In this document: piece by piece, positions 31,682 to 42,789 of the stretch
Layout of the letters: every line of letters begins with the position of its first letter
Numbering within the stretch: position 1 is the first letter of the stretch
NCBI GenBank assembly: GCA_015680685.1
Contig: MNCI01006866.1
Coordinates: forward strand, 162,119 to 226,118
Length of the DNA: 64,000 bases
Reading direction: 5' to 3'
Source: Gnetum montanum
Lineage: Eukaryota; Streptophyta; Gnetopsida; Gnetales; Gnetaceae
Translations under genes and position numbers: made by a program
The notes under the pieces: model-generated
Seen by the model: only the letters and a program-made list of their open reading frames with translations
Told to the model about the DNA's origin: nothing
The model's database searches: none

Positions 31682-32475
31682 TGATGAGTGGCAAGGTATC
31701 CCGACACTCAACCATACAAATACAAGCGTTACACGTGCGATCTGGTTGAATTCTACAGACTAAGTGCCTACACGCCTCATGGAACACTTAGGGTTAATCA
31801 TTCGTTGTCTTTCCAGACTTAATTGTAGTTGTCATGGTGTATGGTTAAGTAAGTCCGAGGTATATGATTTTTATCGTTTTTATGTTTTTATCTTCTATGC
31901 TAACAAGGTGAAGGGTGAAGAGACTAATTACTAACTTTTACTAACTATCTAAGTCTAAATTAACCTAGCATCAGCATCCGTTCCCACTTACCATTCACAG
32001 CCTGAACCGATGCAACCTTGGTTACCAAATGCTAATCGTTGCTGGGATCACCAAGCGTAATGCATGTGCTCGAAGTGGTGGTACTGAGGCACTTAACTAG
32101 GAGAGAAGCGCTGAGAGAGATTCAATGACTAATAAAACATTTAAATGATAAATTATAAATAACAGTAAATAAAATCCTAATTAGCCTATTCCATGCACTG
32201 CAAGGTTTATCCAAGAAGCTCATCTTTATTATTGTACACAAACTTGTGTTCAAGTACAATGTTTGCTCAAATAAAGATCCGTTCACTCTGGAGTTCCTAC
32301 TGCGGGCACATGGACATTAATCTATCTCTAGAGGAGAAAAACTGCCAGAGTTTCACTACAGTTTAGGCCTAGAATGGAAACAAGGGAGAGCTTCTTCTTA
32401 TTTATAGACTTGGCGGCGCACGATGATATCACGTACGCGATATCGCAGGGGAAGAAGTGATATTGCGTCCCATCA
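31682..32475 (-). repeat. TRG-3 3' LTR
   Basis: This is a 794-bp LTR, TGATGAGTGGCAAGG...GTCCCATCA. TATAAATA (minus strand) is at 32399-32406, leaving a U3 of only about 69 bp containing GATATC motifs. The polypurine tract TACCCCCATG follows at 32476-32485. Confidence 0.9.
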
Positions 32476-32548
32476 TACCCCCATGACTAAATAAAAACTC
32501 ATCCTCGATTTTCTTACAATAATATCGGGAAGGTATGGGATTATTGAC

Positions 32549-32857
32549 TCAAATGAAACTAATGGGATGACATGTGAACGAATCATCATTACAAGACATG
32601 ACAAAACTAGTGTTCATGACAACAAGAGTGAGCACTTTATTACAATTGACATCAGGCCTTATTTGGTAGCTGAGAGAGAAGAGAGAAGAGAGAAGAAGTC
32701 TGCTGCTTCCAACACCAAGATTGCACCTTTTGTTATCCATCCGTAAGCACATCATTGATCTTGTTCCTTGCATAGCTACTTTTAGCACTGCTCTGTTCCA
32801 AGTGCTCCCTCCAAATCCAATCCATTGTTGCATGATTGTCATTTGCACACACAACAT
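32549..32857 (-). pseudogene. Short-ORF remnant in the 3' module of TRG-3
   Basis: This is the counterpart of the ORFs at 17003-17248 and 63246-63452. In the shared frame it begins MCANDNHATMDWIWREHLEQ but a one-base insertion shifts it midway; MQGTRSMMCLRMDN continues in another frame. The similarity supports common descent but not present function. Confidence 0.45.
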
Positions 32858-34521
32858 AGTCTTATATTAGCTAGGTAATTGAATCATCATGTAATTGATA
32901 CCTTGCTTCGGTAAAAAGTCCATTGGCTGGGTTGTGGTATGGCTGATTGCGGATCTGGAGATATATTAATGATAATTACTGAAGGTGTAGGGGTTAGGAG
33001 AAAATAGAAAAAATTGGGCCCCGTACCCCCATGACTAATCACGAACCTCTGGTAGCGATAGAATGGAAAAAGAAAAGGAATAAAAAAGATGGATAAAAAG
33101 AGACAACGGTAACGTCGATAAAGTGGATGTCAAGATGGAAATGAACAAAATAAAATGAATTGCAAAAATGTTAGGGAAGAGAAATTAACTGGTGTACCAA
33201 ATAGGAATGTTAGTGGGTCCTCGCCAATGCAGGCTCATGCCCTTAATGCCCTGAAAAACCCACATTCAAAGAGTCTGTAGGCTCTAGGAATGTCATTTGG
33301 AACAAGAGTTAAAGTCTTAATGGCAAGAATTTACCTACCAAAATGAAAACAATGTGTTAACCAATATATACACTAATGATATAACTGGCAATGAGGTGAA
33401 TAATGGAGAGAAGGGTAGAGAGAAGAGAATGGAATGGAATCCCAAGAACAAGGTGATGTACAGCCCCTTGTGGAGTTAATGATTAATGTGACTTGGTAAA
33501 TCTCATTCCAACTCTGGCCTCAAACAAACCACATCCAGTGACTTCGCATTAATGCATTCGGCCAATCCATCCACTTGAATAACAAGAATTCCTTCACCCA
33601 AGAGCCACCACCATTCCGACGAAACGAAGGAGGAGAGAACGGGAAGCGAGGAGGGCCTTAGTTAGAGGGAACATTTTTAGCTCCATAACCAGTGCTTGTA
33701 GCCTAAGGGATTATTTTGTCTAAGGGGTGTGCTTTGAATTCTCACTTTTTCTTTTCTTCTCTTTGTTGTTTTTTTTATTTGTTTTTTTATGTGTTTATGC
33801 ATGAGAGCCACACCATGCAAAGACTTTGTTATTTTTAGTAGCTCAACTTCCCGATAATTGAGTGACATCAGAATAGTAAGAAAACTCAAGAAGAAAACAT
33901 CCAAACACACAAGAGAATGGCCAACACAAATGCATCAAGTTCCCTTAAAGTTACACCCTTTTCAATCCTTGAGTCCTTTCTTAGTTTGAGAAATGGCAAG
34001 TCACTGATTCGTTAGAGTTCTTATTGGAAAGGAACTATACATTTCCAAGCCAAGAGAGACCATAGACTTTTGTGGATGAATGGATGAAGTGGACTCATAG
34101 CCTGTCATATCAAAATAAACATACCTTAGTATCAACATCATAACTTAAAGGTAAAAAAAAAAACATTAGCAATCAAGTAGGAAAATAGTTCATACCATCA
34201 TGAAGAACACTTATTAGGTGACAAACTTACAGGATGGATAAAACACACACACACTCTCACACATAAAGAAATGAAAAAGTATAACGATGTTGTAAAAAAA
34301 ATAAGAAAAGTTAAAGAAAATTGTAAAACAAAAATGTGCAAAATAAAAATGTGTAAAACAAAAATGTGTAAAACAAAAACATGTAAAACAAAAACTGTAA
34401 AACAAAAATGTGTAAAAAAAAACGTGTAAAACAAAAATGTGTAAAAAAAAACTTATAAAATAAAAACGTGTAAAACAAAAATAAAAAAGAACTAAGGGCC
34501 TCTAGTGCTTAGCATAGGTGG
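32858..34521 (-). other. TRG-3 non-coding 3' region with minisatellite
   Basis: This matches TRG-2 17260-18770 and TRG-4 61680-63240 block by block. It contains polypurine-like motif 2 (33024-33033), a short CA tract at 34241-34262, and at 34313-34480 about ten copies of a 14-15 bp unit of the type AATGTGTAAAACAAA. It ends at polypurine-like motif 1 (34522-34535). Confidence 0.62.
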
Positions 34522-34540
34522 CCATCTCCCCCATGACTGA

Positions 34541-35319
34541 ACGTCTATTTGAATTTCGTAAAAGTGCCCAACTTCTCCACATTGATGTTCTTAGATTAAG
34601 GGGTGGAAGTCGGTGACTCTCATACTACAATGTATCTATGCCTTTGTTATTAGCATGAGTTGTTCCCTTAGTTCATTCCATGCATGTTGATAGGTTGCTC
34701 TTTCAATTAGCTGTCAACCATGGGGTGTCTACTACGTGTGTGGTTGCTACATACAGGCACCTTTGTATTTGTGTTTCAAGGGCATACTAATTACATGGAA
34801 GAGATGTTGAGCATTCCTCCATGTCATCACCCTCTAAGTCATTGTATGTGATGCATGGAACTTTCTTCTTCTTGATCTTTCCATAAATGTTCACCTTAGA
34901 TATCTCCAAGGAAAGATTGTGGATCCCTAGGTACGCATCTATCGTACTTAGCCATGGCCTTCCCATTATAATTGGGAATCCCTCGTTGTCACTATTGACT
35001 TCGATCACTAGGAAATCAGCTGGGTATGACCAACCACACACAGTGGTAACTATGTCCTCCAAAAATCCCAAGGGAATGGTGATGGACTGGTCAGCCAGCT
35101 CAAGTTGGATATTACTCTTCTTAAGTTGGGGCAGGTTCTAGGCTTGAAACGTTTCTCGTGAGATTAAGTTGACTCCGGAACCTAAGTCAAGAAGAGCCTT
35201 ATGTGGTTCATTCCCGGTGATTTGTAGATAGATTAAGGGGCTTCTAGGATCAAAGAGTTTCCTAGGAAGGTGGCCTACCTTGATCCAGTTGGTTACGGTA
35301 TGTGTTAACATAACCATGT
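34541..35319 (-). pseudogene. pol: TRG-3 protease, C-terminal part
   Basis: Leftward from the Tat-E insertion point: NEPHKALLDLGSGVNLIS (about 35215-35160, active-site DLGS), then stops, then the open segment 35071-34787 with GFLEDIVTTVCGWSYPADFL and IIMGRPWLST. It is homologous to the intact ORF at 18806-19672. The N-terminal linker continues at 53955 on the far side of Tat-E. Confidence 0.82.
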
Positions 35320-35324
35320 GTATG

Positions 35325-36892
35325 TGTAGCGACCAAAAATGTCAGTGGCTGGAAAACACCAAGGGGTCAGCAGGCGTGACAGTCTTGAACTCGTATCCAC
35401 GGGAGGGTTGTGCTAGGAGTGCATGCGAATACAGAGCACCCTGAATGGTCTGGTCGATTAGATAGGAACTTAAATCGGCATCTATATAGCCTTTTGCAGC
35501 ATATATCTCGAAACGGGAATGAAAATGCGACGTGATACTTGAAAATAAATAAATAAATGAAATGCTGCTTGAAAGTAAATGAAATAGGAAGCAATGCAAC
35601 ATGCAATAATATCAGGAAACTAAGTAAAATATTGTTAGAAGGATGCACCACTCCAAAGCCACAAATTCACTCTGTCAAAATGGATATAGTCAGTTGCACC
35701 ACGTGACGGAGTGCAGAAATCTCGAAAGTAACCAAAGTGCATAGAACGAATAGATTGAGCACTCAGGCGTGAACTTTGAAGCTGATAGCACGGGGATTCT
35801 ACCAAGGTAGTAGAAAAGGGGATAAAATGGAATTTCAACTGAGGATGCCTGTTGTTCGCAGTGTTGAACAGAAAGCTTGTAATGCTTGATGCTGAACCAG
35901 AGAAAGTGTCAATTGAGAAGAACAATAGGGGACTAGGGAGTTAGAGAAAAGAAGAACCGGAGAGTTTGAGTGTTTCTTGTCAGGGTATTTATAGGTTCGA
36001 GGGCATGTGAAAAGGATAGTCTGGATGCCACGTGCCCTGGACTTTCGTTGACCTGCTTGTGCTGCACGTGCTGGTATGACCATTATGATTGTGGGTTTGT
36101 AATGTTGCAACTATGAGCCTACCATGCTATTGTTGCACCGTTAGCATCTAGAGACATGTGGCAACGGTCTAGTTAAGTGGAGTGCATTGATGTCGCACGA
36201 CCACTCACATGCCTTGCTGTGCTTTGCAGCATAACATGCTTGGCATAGCATAGCACCAATGTGTGTATTGCATGCTTGCTATGCTATGCTATGCTACCTA
36301 GCATAGCATAGCATAGCAACCGGCCTTAGTTGCAAAAACTTTGCCAATTTTCATATTTTGTTTCCCATGATGCAAGACTTACGAACTTTGCTATTCTTGC
36401 CCTTCAAGCTGCCTTCTATCTCTTCCGTAGAATTGCTACGCCTCACTACGCCTTGCAGCTCAGTGTAGCATAGCAGCAAACATAGTCCGCTGCTTCCTAA
36501 TAGAAAGGGACATCGTTGCAGGACTCGAAATTGGATGAGGAGGCTAACTGTGCAACTATTGTCATGCTACGTTTTGCAATCATCTTCTGAAGCTTGCTAC
36601 GCTACACAGCATAGCAGACTTCATGACTTAGAAAACTTATCGAACTATTTTTCATGCACCCAGAGTGTTTCTGCCAACTTTGCGCTATTTCTAAGCAGGT
36701 TGTTGACTGGGCAGACTACTTAGGTGGATAGGCAAGATGGGCCGTAGATCCTATTAACACCTAAAGTTGAAAATTTTCTAAACTAGTTGGCCTGAACTTA
36801 GAGCATTCTCCTCCTGGAGAACAGCCATAGTGCTGCATGGATTGCAAGGCCTGGTGAAGCTAGGATGACCTCGAATTTTTTGAGGTGTTTCA
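35325..36892 (-). repeat. Tat-E 3' LTR
   Basis: This is a 1568-bp partner of 52356-53949. It contains many GCATA/CTATG-type short repeats, including a perfect 19-bp inverted repeat (36278-36296 and 36299-36317) with a 2-nt loop. The polypurine tract follows to the right. Confidence 0.9.
36278..36317. repeat. Perfect 19-bp inverted repeat in the Tat-E LTR
   Basis: The left arm is built of GCTAT/GCTAT repeats ending GCTA, the loop is CC, and the right arm is the exact complement (TAGCATAGC...). The 5' LTR copy at 53325-53364 keeps the pattern with a few transitions. It would form a strong stem in RNA or single-stranded DNA. Confidence 0.85.
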
Positions 36893-36906
36893 TTGGCCCC
36901 TCTTTG
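36893..36906 (-). promoter_or_regulatory. Tat-E polypurine tract
   Basis: In the element's direction this reads AACAAAGAGGGGCCAA and is immediately followed by the LTR start TGAAACA. The purine-rich composition and position are as expected. Confidence 0.75.
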
Positions 36907-37959
36907 TTGATGTCTGGAGAACATGCTCGATAGACGTCGACAAAGAATACGAAACATCGCAGCAGGCGAAATGCTAGGGTTATCATTTGGTGAGTGTCGA
37001 ATGTCGCTTAACTGCACTTCAGAGTGTTACATTAATTGTGCGGAGGATAAGGTAGAGAGCAAAGATGATTTTTAGCGGAGTCCCTCGTCAGAGTGCTCTA
37101 AGGGGCCCATTCACGTTTTCATCTTTGGCTGGTGTTGTTCTTCAACCTCTTGTAGGATAGGTGTTTCCTTCATAGGATGAGTTGCATTACATCTGCGAAG
37201 GGTTTTGACCTGCCTATAGATGTGTTCCATGTGGCGAGCTGTGTTACGCGCGTCATGGAACTTGCACTGGTGCTCCCTTTGTGGTGAACTGTGTTACACG
37301 CGTCATGGAAGTTTGCACTCTGTAGTGGCCAAGGTAGTCGAGGCACTCGCTTCCCGACGCGGTAGCATTTGCTACTATGGAGAGATGTGCTTACAAGGGT
37401 GAAGATCTTGTTGACTGCTAGCATTGTTATCACTCTTGGACATCCGCGTTGGTACGTGGTGTCCAACACAAGAAGGCCAGCAATGGCCTCAGTAGCACCG
37501 ACACGGCGAAGTTGGTCCTGAAGGTATCGAGCATTGTTTGTGGGTGCAAATGCTCTGGAGTCCCTGCCAGGGGTTTGCATTCCTAGTTCAACCATGAGAT
37601 CAGCTGCCATGTAGCAAACGTCATGAAAGCCTAGGCGTTAGCAGGGAGCTAGAGCAACAATATTGCAGCTAGGCTGCAATACTGTCATCACTCTAGATGT
37701 GGGAACTAACCTCGAAACCACCGTCAAGGTGATGAACCGTAGCAACGGTAGGTTCGGAGGGCTAGTATGATGCCATACGGCATCTTCAGAGAGTCAACAT
37801 GATGCCTAGGGTGGCGATACCGTGTGTGCTCCAGACTGAGTTCCCAGTGCATCATGAACCACGCTCTAGAGCCACGGTTACCCACCCACACGTTGGCATC
37901 GTGCCTGCTCGCTTGATGTGTGTCCAGTGCTGGCGCATGTTGAGGATGCAACATGAACC
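36907..37959 (-). other. Tat-E 3' UTR
   Basis: This lies between the integrase/repeat cluster and the polypurine tract. It includes a 146-codon ORF (37170-37610, minus) that I cannot relate to any family and treat as chance. A direct duplication of about 40 bp containing TGTTACGCGCGTCATGGAA / TGTTACACGCGTCATGGAA lies near 37230-37320. Confidence 0.45.
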
Positions 37960-38143
37960 CAGTTTAAGGTCTTGGTAGAACGTAAGCTAGTTTAAGGTCT
38001 CAGCAGATAGCTATACTAGTTTAAGGTCCCAGTGGACCATACATGCCAGTTTATCATCATAGTGGATGCTGCTTGCTATAATTGCCAGTTTATTATCATA
38101 GTGGATAGTGCTCGATGCCGCTAGTTTATCGTCATTACGGACG
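37960..38143. repeat. Cluster 1 of a 22-nt dyad unit
   Basis: Six units begin at 37960, 37988, 38017, 38047, 38086 and 38122. Each is (T/C)AGTTTAA or AGTTTAT, then a 4-nt arm, 6 nt, and a 4-nt arm. Arm pairs of the last four are GGTC/GACC, CATC/GATG, TATC/GATA and CGTC/GACG, all exactly complementary though different in sequence. The first two are imperfect. The cluster lies just downstream of the integrase in the element's direction. Confidence 0.8.
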
Positions 38144-38169
38144 ATGCTTGATGTCGTTGCCATAGAACT

Positions 38170-39410
38170 TTATACGTAGTATAGCTTGAGAAACGAGTGA
38201 TTCATCGGATTAGCGAACTCGTTGTCATTCATGTCCGCCAGCTTAAAGGCTCCATTCCCAAAGGCTTTAGTAACCACGTAAGGGCCTTCCCAGTTGGCTG
38301 AGAATTTGCTTGTGTGTTCACAGGCGGCCTTGAGGATGAGGTCTCCCTTCTGCACTAATCGTCGATGCAAGTCTGCTCGGTGCTTCTGCTACTACTTGCT
38401 TTGGTAGTGCTCGATGCACCTAAGCATCTACACGTGCTCCTCCTCCACTGAGTTGAGGTTGATGATTCGCGACTCGCTATTCTAGGCCTCGCCTACAATG
38501 TCTGCAAGGATTATCCGGAGCGATGGTACGTGCAACTCAAGCAGCAATACAGCTTCAGATCCATAAACAAGACTGTAATGGATTTTTCTCATTGCAGTTC
38601 TGCACGTCGTTCTGTAAGCCCATAGAATGTAGAGGAATTGTTCGTGCCACCGCCTCTTACTGTTGTTGAGCATCTGCTTCAGCAAGTTAATGATGCACTT
38701 ATTTGTAGCCTCTGCCTGCTCATTTGCCGATGGATAGTAAGGGGAAGAAAATGATTGTTTAATGCCTAGATTGCTATAGAAGGTTCAGGTTTTTGTACAG
38801 TTGAACTGTGGCCCATTGTTAATCACAATAGTCATTGGAAGCCCAAACCTTATTATGATGTTGTCTAGGATAAAATGGCAAATTTGTTGCAACGTTATCT
38901 TCCTCAAGGGAATAGCCTCCACCCACTTGGTAAAATACTCAGTGACTGTAATGATGAAGCTATGCCCTACAGACAACTTAGGCGTGATAGGCCCTATGAG
39001 GTCTAATCCCCATCATTGGAAGGGCCACGTGATTTGAGTTGGGTGTAAGTCTGTAGGCGCCATGTGTATGAGATTTGCATATCTTTGGCATGTGTCACAT
39101 GTCTTGACTTTTGACAGGCAGTCACATTCCATGTGGGGCCAGTAGTACCCTAGGCGTTGGATTTTGGTAGCCATAGCCTTGGGTGCTATCTGTCCACCGC
39201 ACAGTCCCTTATGTACCTCATTAACTACCTTCTACGCTTGCTCGCCACCTAAGCATACCAACAATATCCCATGGTAGGAGTGTTGGCATAGGGCATCATT
39301 TCCTATGAGCACGTATTGTCGAGCACGCTTGCGGATTACATCTCTCTGGGCAAACGTCAATCGTTCTAGGGGCTCACCATGCTGTAGATAAGCTTTGACG
39401 TTGGCGTACC
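38170..39410 (-). pseudogene. pol: Tat-E integrase (broken)
   Basis: Leftward: a zinc-binding segment near 39110-39050 (CDTCQRYANLIHM), then the core TEYFTKWVEAIPLRKIT and FGLPMTIVINNGPQF (38976-38785). The conserved D of the TDNG motif is N in INNG. The segment MLKQMLNNSKRRWHEQF follows (38685-38482), and then the C-terminal domain SANWEGPYVVTKAFGNGAFK (38370-38170). Several stops and frame changes. The sequence is typical of Tat-lineage integrases. Confidence 0.85.
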
Positions 39411-39414
39411 ATTC

Positions 39415-40521
39415 CTAGGTATCTGCAGCACTAACAGATTCCACATGTTCCACTTGAATGATAGGCTCCATGCATTCTATAATCAAGGTTGGCAAGTTTG
39501 CTAGAGAATGTGATGGGATGTTTAGCACGAGGGTAGCTAAAGCATTTTCCATGGTGTTTTTGTTACGTGGCATGTGTTGCACATTTATGTTTGCTAATCG
39601 CTTGAGCAGGATTTTTGCTAAATCGTAGTAGGGTTGTAGGTGCATAGCCTTACAGGCGTAGACCTCGGTGACTTGATTCACAACTAATTGTGAATCTCCC
39701 CAGATGGCCAGGTGTTGTACGCGTAGCACTTGGGTAGTTAAGAGGCCTCTGAGTAGCCCTTCATATTCTGCCACGTTGTTGGTATAAGGGAACATAATTC
39801 GGTAAGTGGATGGGTGCATTTCCCTAGAGGGGAATGTGATTATGGCAGTGACGCTACCTCCTCACGCGGTTGAGGCACCGTTGAAATGTAATATGGCTTC
39901 AAAATGTGATGGGACGACATGGACATTGCTGACGTATTCGTCTAGGAATTTCGGGTCTATGGTTGCTTGGTCGTTGATTGGTGAAGCTATAAGTTGGGTT
40001 GCTATGGCTTGACCCTTTGTCGACGATTGACTTACATAGCGTAGATCAAATTCTACAGTTATTTCTTTCCATCGGGCTATCCTGCTATTTTCGTACAAGT
40101 TGTTAGTGATAGCCTGGAGTATGTTGCTCTTGCAAATGATATTGGCTATGCTACGGAATAGGTAATGCCGCCACTTTTTTAGTGCGAACACTAGGGCCAG
40201 GCAATTCCTTTCCACTTCTTTGTACCTTACCTCATGAGCTATTAGCGCGTGACTTAGATAGTATACCGGTATCTTAGAACCGTTGTCCCGTTTCTGACAT
40301 AGCAGTGCAGTGATAGACATGTTGGAGGTGGCAATGTAGATGAAGAAGGGTTTGTCACCTTGTGGTGGATGCATAGTCAAGAGGTATGAGAGTTCCTCCT
40401 TCAGGTTGAAGGCTTGTTGACACTGGGTCGTCCATTCAAAGTTAACCCCCTTCTTTAGAAGATGTTGCATGGGATGTAACTTGTCGGTCAACCTTGCTAT
40501 AAACCTTCGAATGAATTGCAC
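39415..40521 (-). pseudogene. pol: Tat-E RNase H and second (archaeal-like) RNase H
   Basis: The first RNase H is at 40521-39862 (FEWTTQCQQAFNLKEELSYL, PVYYLSHAL, VRYKEVERNCLALVFALKKW). A second domain follows at 39819-39415 (YTNNVAEYEGLLRGLLTTQ, IWGDSQLVVNQV, HMPRNKNTMENALATLV). A second RNase H domain of this type is a marker of the Tat lineage. Both segments are fairly open, but they are separated by frame changes. Confidence 0.87.
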
Positions 40522-40598
40522 TCTACCCTGTAAACCACATAACTCCTTAAGATTGTGGGAGGTGCTAGGTTGATGATGGACTTGACTTTGTCAGGATC

Positions 40599-41202
40599 CA
40601 ACCATATTCCAGCCTCTAATACTACGAACCCTAGCATGCATCAGGTAAGATGCACTTCTTGGGATTGAGGCATAAGTCATGCATTCGGCAACATTTGAGG
40701 ACCACCCCTAGATCATGTGGATGGTCAACTACCTCCTTGGATTTAACTGCTATATCGTCCACATAGTTGTTTAATGTTTCTAGAATGTAGTCACTGAAAA
40801 TGTAGGTCATGGCTTGCTGGTAGGTTGCTCCAGAATTCTTGAGTCCGAAAGACATCATGGTATAGCAGAAGGTTCCCCATGGGGTCATGAAAGTTGTGGA
40901 CAACCATATTCCAGCCTCTAATACTACGAACCCTAGCATGCATCAGGTAAGATGCACTTCTTGGGATTGAGGCATAAGTCATGCATTCGGCAACATTTGA
41001 GGACCACCCCTAGATCATGTGGATGGTCAACTACCTCCTTGGATTTAACTGCTATATCGTCCACATAGTTGTTTAATGTTTCTAGAATGTAGTCACTGAA
41101 AATGTAGGTCATGGCTTGCTGGTAGGTTGCTCCAGAATTCTTGAGTCCGAAAGACATCATGGTATAGCAGAAGGTTCCCCATGGGGTCATGAAAGTTGTG
41201 GA
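40599..41202. repeat. 302-bp perfect tandem duplication inside RT
   Basis: The two copies are 40599-40900 and 40901-41202. Junctions share the short homology GACAAC / CCAAC. The apparent identity contrasts with the general decay of the element, so it is either recent or an assembly artefact. Confidence 0.85.
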
Positions 41203-41873
41203 CAACTGATGCTCTAGGTTAATGCGAATTTGGTTGTATCTAGAGAAACCATCCATGATGGATAGTAGAGCATGGCCAGCCATGGTGTCGATGAGCTGGT
41301 CAATGCTTGGAAGTGGGAAATTGTCTTTGATCATCGCCTTGTTCAAATCCCAGAAGTCTATACAGATCTGTATCCCTCTCATTTTCTTTGAAACCACAAC
41401 GATGTTGGACACCCACTCTGAATAGTCGACTGCACAGATGAAACCTGCTTGGTAGAGCTTAGTGATTTCATCCCTCACGGCCAATGCAATTTCTGGCTTA
41501 ATTTTGCGAGCCTTCTGCTTGACTGCCTTCATGTGTGGGTCTAGGACGATGTTATGTTGAACCAGCTGTAGATCCAGTCTCAGCATGTCACTGTATGACC
41601 ATGCGAAGACGTCGATGTTATCTTACAGAACCTTAGCTACATCTTTGTGCGTTTGCATGTCTAGGAGGGAACTGAGTTTTAATGTTTTCACCTCTCCCTT
41701 TGATGTGGTCATAGGTGTCTCGACGAGAGGGTCCTCAGTTACATCCCTGGCCTCTAGGTCTAGAGTTTTGAGTGGATGCTCGGGCCAGTCTAGGGATGCT
41801 TCTAAGGTTGCTATAGTGCTAGTTGCGGTTGACCCCCAGTCGATCATGTCGGGGTTCAACTATCTTGCAAGCT
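40599..41873 (-). pseudogene. pol: Tat-E reverse transcriptase with a 302-bp tandem duplication
   Basis: Leftward from about 41873: a linker, DVFAWSYSDML, HNIVLDPHMKAVKQKARKI, SEWVSNIVVVSKKMRGIQIC, IDFWDLNKAMIKDNFPLPSI, LSIMDGFSRYNQIRI, FGLKNSGATYQQAMTYIF and the catalytic YVDDIAVKS. The sequence 40901-41202 is repeated at 40599-40900 with no difference that I can see. Because 302 is not a multiple of 3, the duplication breaks the frame after the palm domain. Without it, the RT would be relatively well preserved. Confidence 0.88.
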
Positions 41874-42128
41874 TACCCTATGGTCTTGTTATCATCAAGG
41901 GCGTGGAACGGTCACGGTGGACTCCCATCTCCCATTTGACCTGCCATCATAAGATGAAAGTTTGGTTAAGAGATGCCTATCAGAGATCATGTGACGACAC
42001 TTTGCAAAGCAGCGACAAGGTTGCGAGTTTACCGGCGAACTGCCAGGGTGCAAGAGTGCAGGACTACAAGAGGTGTAAAACTGCTAGTGTGAAGCCGCAT
42101 GGCGGTCGATATGCAAGTGTTAAAGTGC

Positions 42129-42449
42129 TAGTTTAGTGTCATTTCGGACTATCAAATTGCAACATGTCATGCAAAGTAATAGTATGTGAAACAAGAAACT
42201 TTGCAAATATGAGAAGTGCTAAATTGTTAATGCGAAAATATGAGCTGCGGACACGAAACCGCTAGGAACTGCAACATTGCCATGTGGAAGAAGACGCGGA
42301 AGCTACTGATGTAGGCATGTGCTATTGGTAGTTTAATGTCATTACAGACCGTTAAGATTTCAACCATGCCAGGGCTACTTAGTTTGAGGTCTTTTTGGAC
42401 CAGTCGTATCGCGATTGGTAGGATTACTAGTTTAAGGTCTTTTTAGACC
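42129..42449. repeat. Cluster 2 of the 22-nt dyad unit
   Basis: Units start at 42129, 42329, 42380 and 42428. The last two have perfect arms GGTC/GACC around TTTTTG or TTTTTA; the first two have one mismatch (TGTC with GACT or GACC). This cluster marks the left edge of the antisense block, next to the RT. Confidence 0.75.
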
Positions 42450-42589
42450 CTTAATCAAAAACAAATATATTTTTTTTTGTTTTTGGAAAGGCGAGTAGCT
42501 GGCTTGAAGTGTGTCAAGGCTTTAATGCTAATAGTGCTATGATGTCGTGGTGAGCATGCTACGCTGTACGGCTTGCCTCGCATTAATCG

Positions 42590-42638
42590 GAGAGAGAGAG
42601 AGGCAAGTTTCCCCGCCTTGTCATCACGGCTATAAATA
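42590..42638 (+). promoter_or_regulatory. GA tract and TATA box of the antisense gene in Tat-E
   Basis: An AG-dinucleotide run (42590-42602) is followed 29 bases later by TATAAATA (42631-42638) on the plus strand, opposite to the element's own direction. A first ATG in good context (GCCAATGGCTGCC) follows at 42790. This is a conventional plant core-promoter layout; activity is inferred. Confidence 0.55.
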
Positions 42639-42789
42639 AGGGTTGAACCCAAGCAATTTTTCCACTTTTATCGTAAGAGCGTGGAGCCCTCATCCAAGCA
42701 TAAGGAAATTTTGGAGCGCAGAGCAGTTGTGGTGTTCGGTTGATAAAGCGAGCTTTTGCAGCGAAAGGTGCGAATCTGCAATCAGGCCA

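Noticed and set aside
37170-37610. 146-codon minus-strand ORF in the Tat-E 3' UTR
   Set aside because: No recognisable motif, partly made of a short direct duplication, and no second copy to compare.
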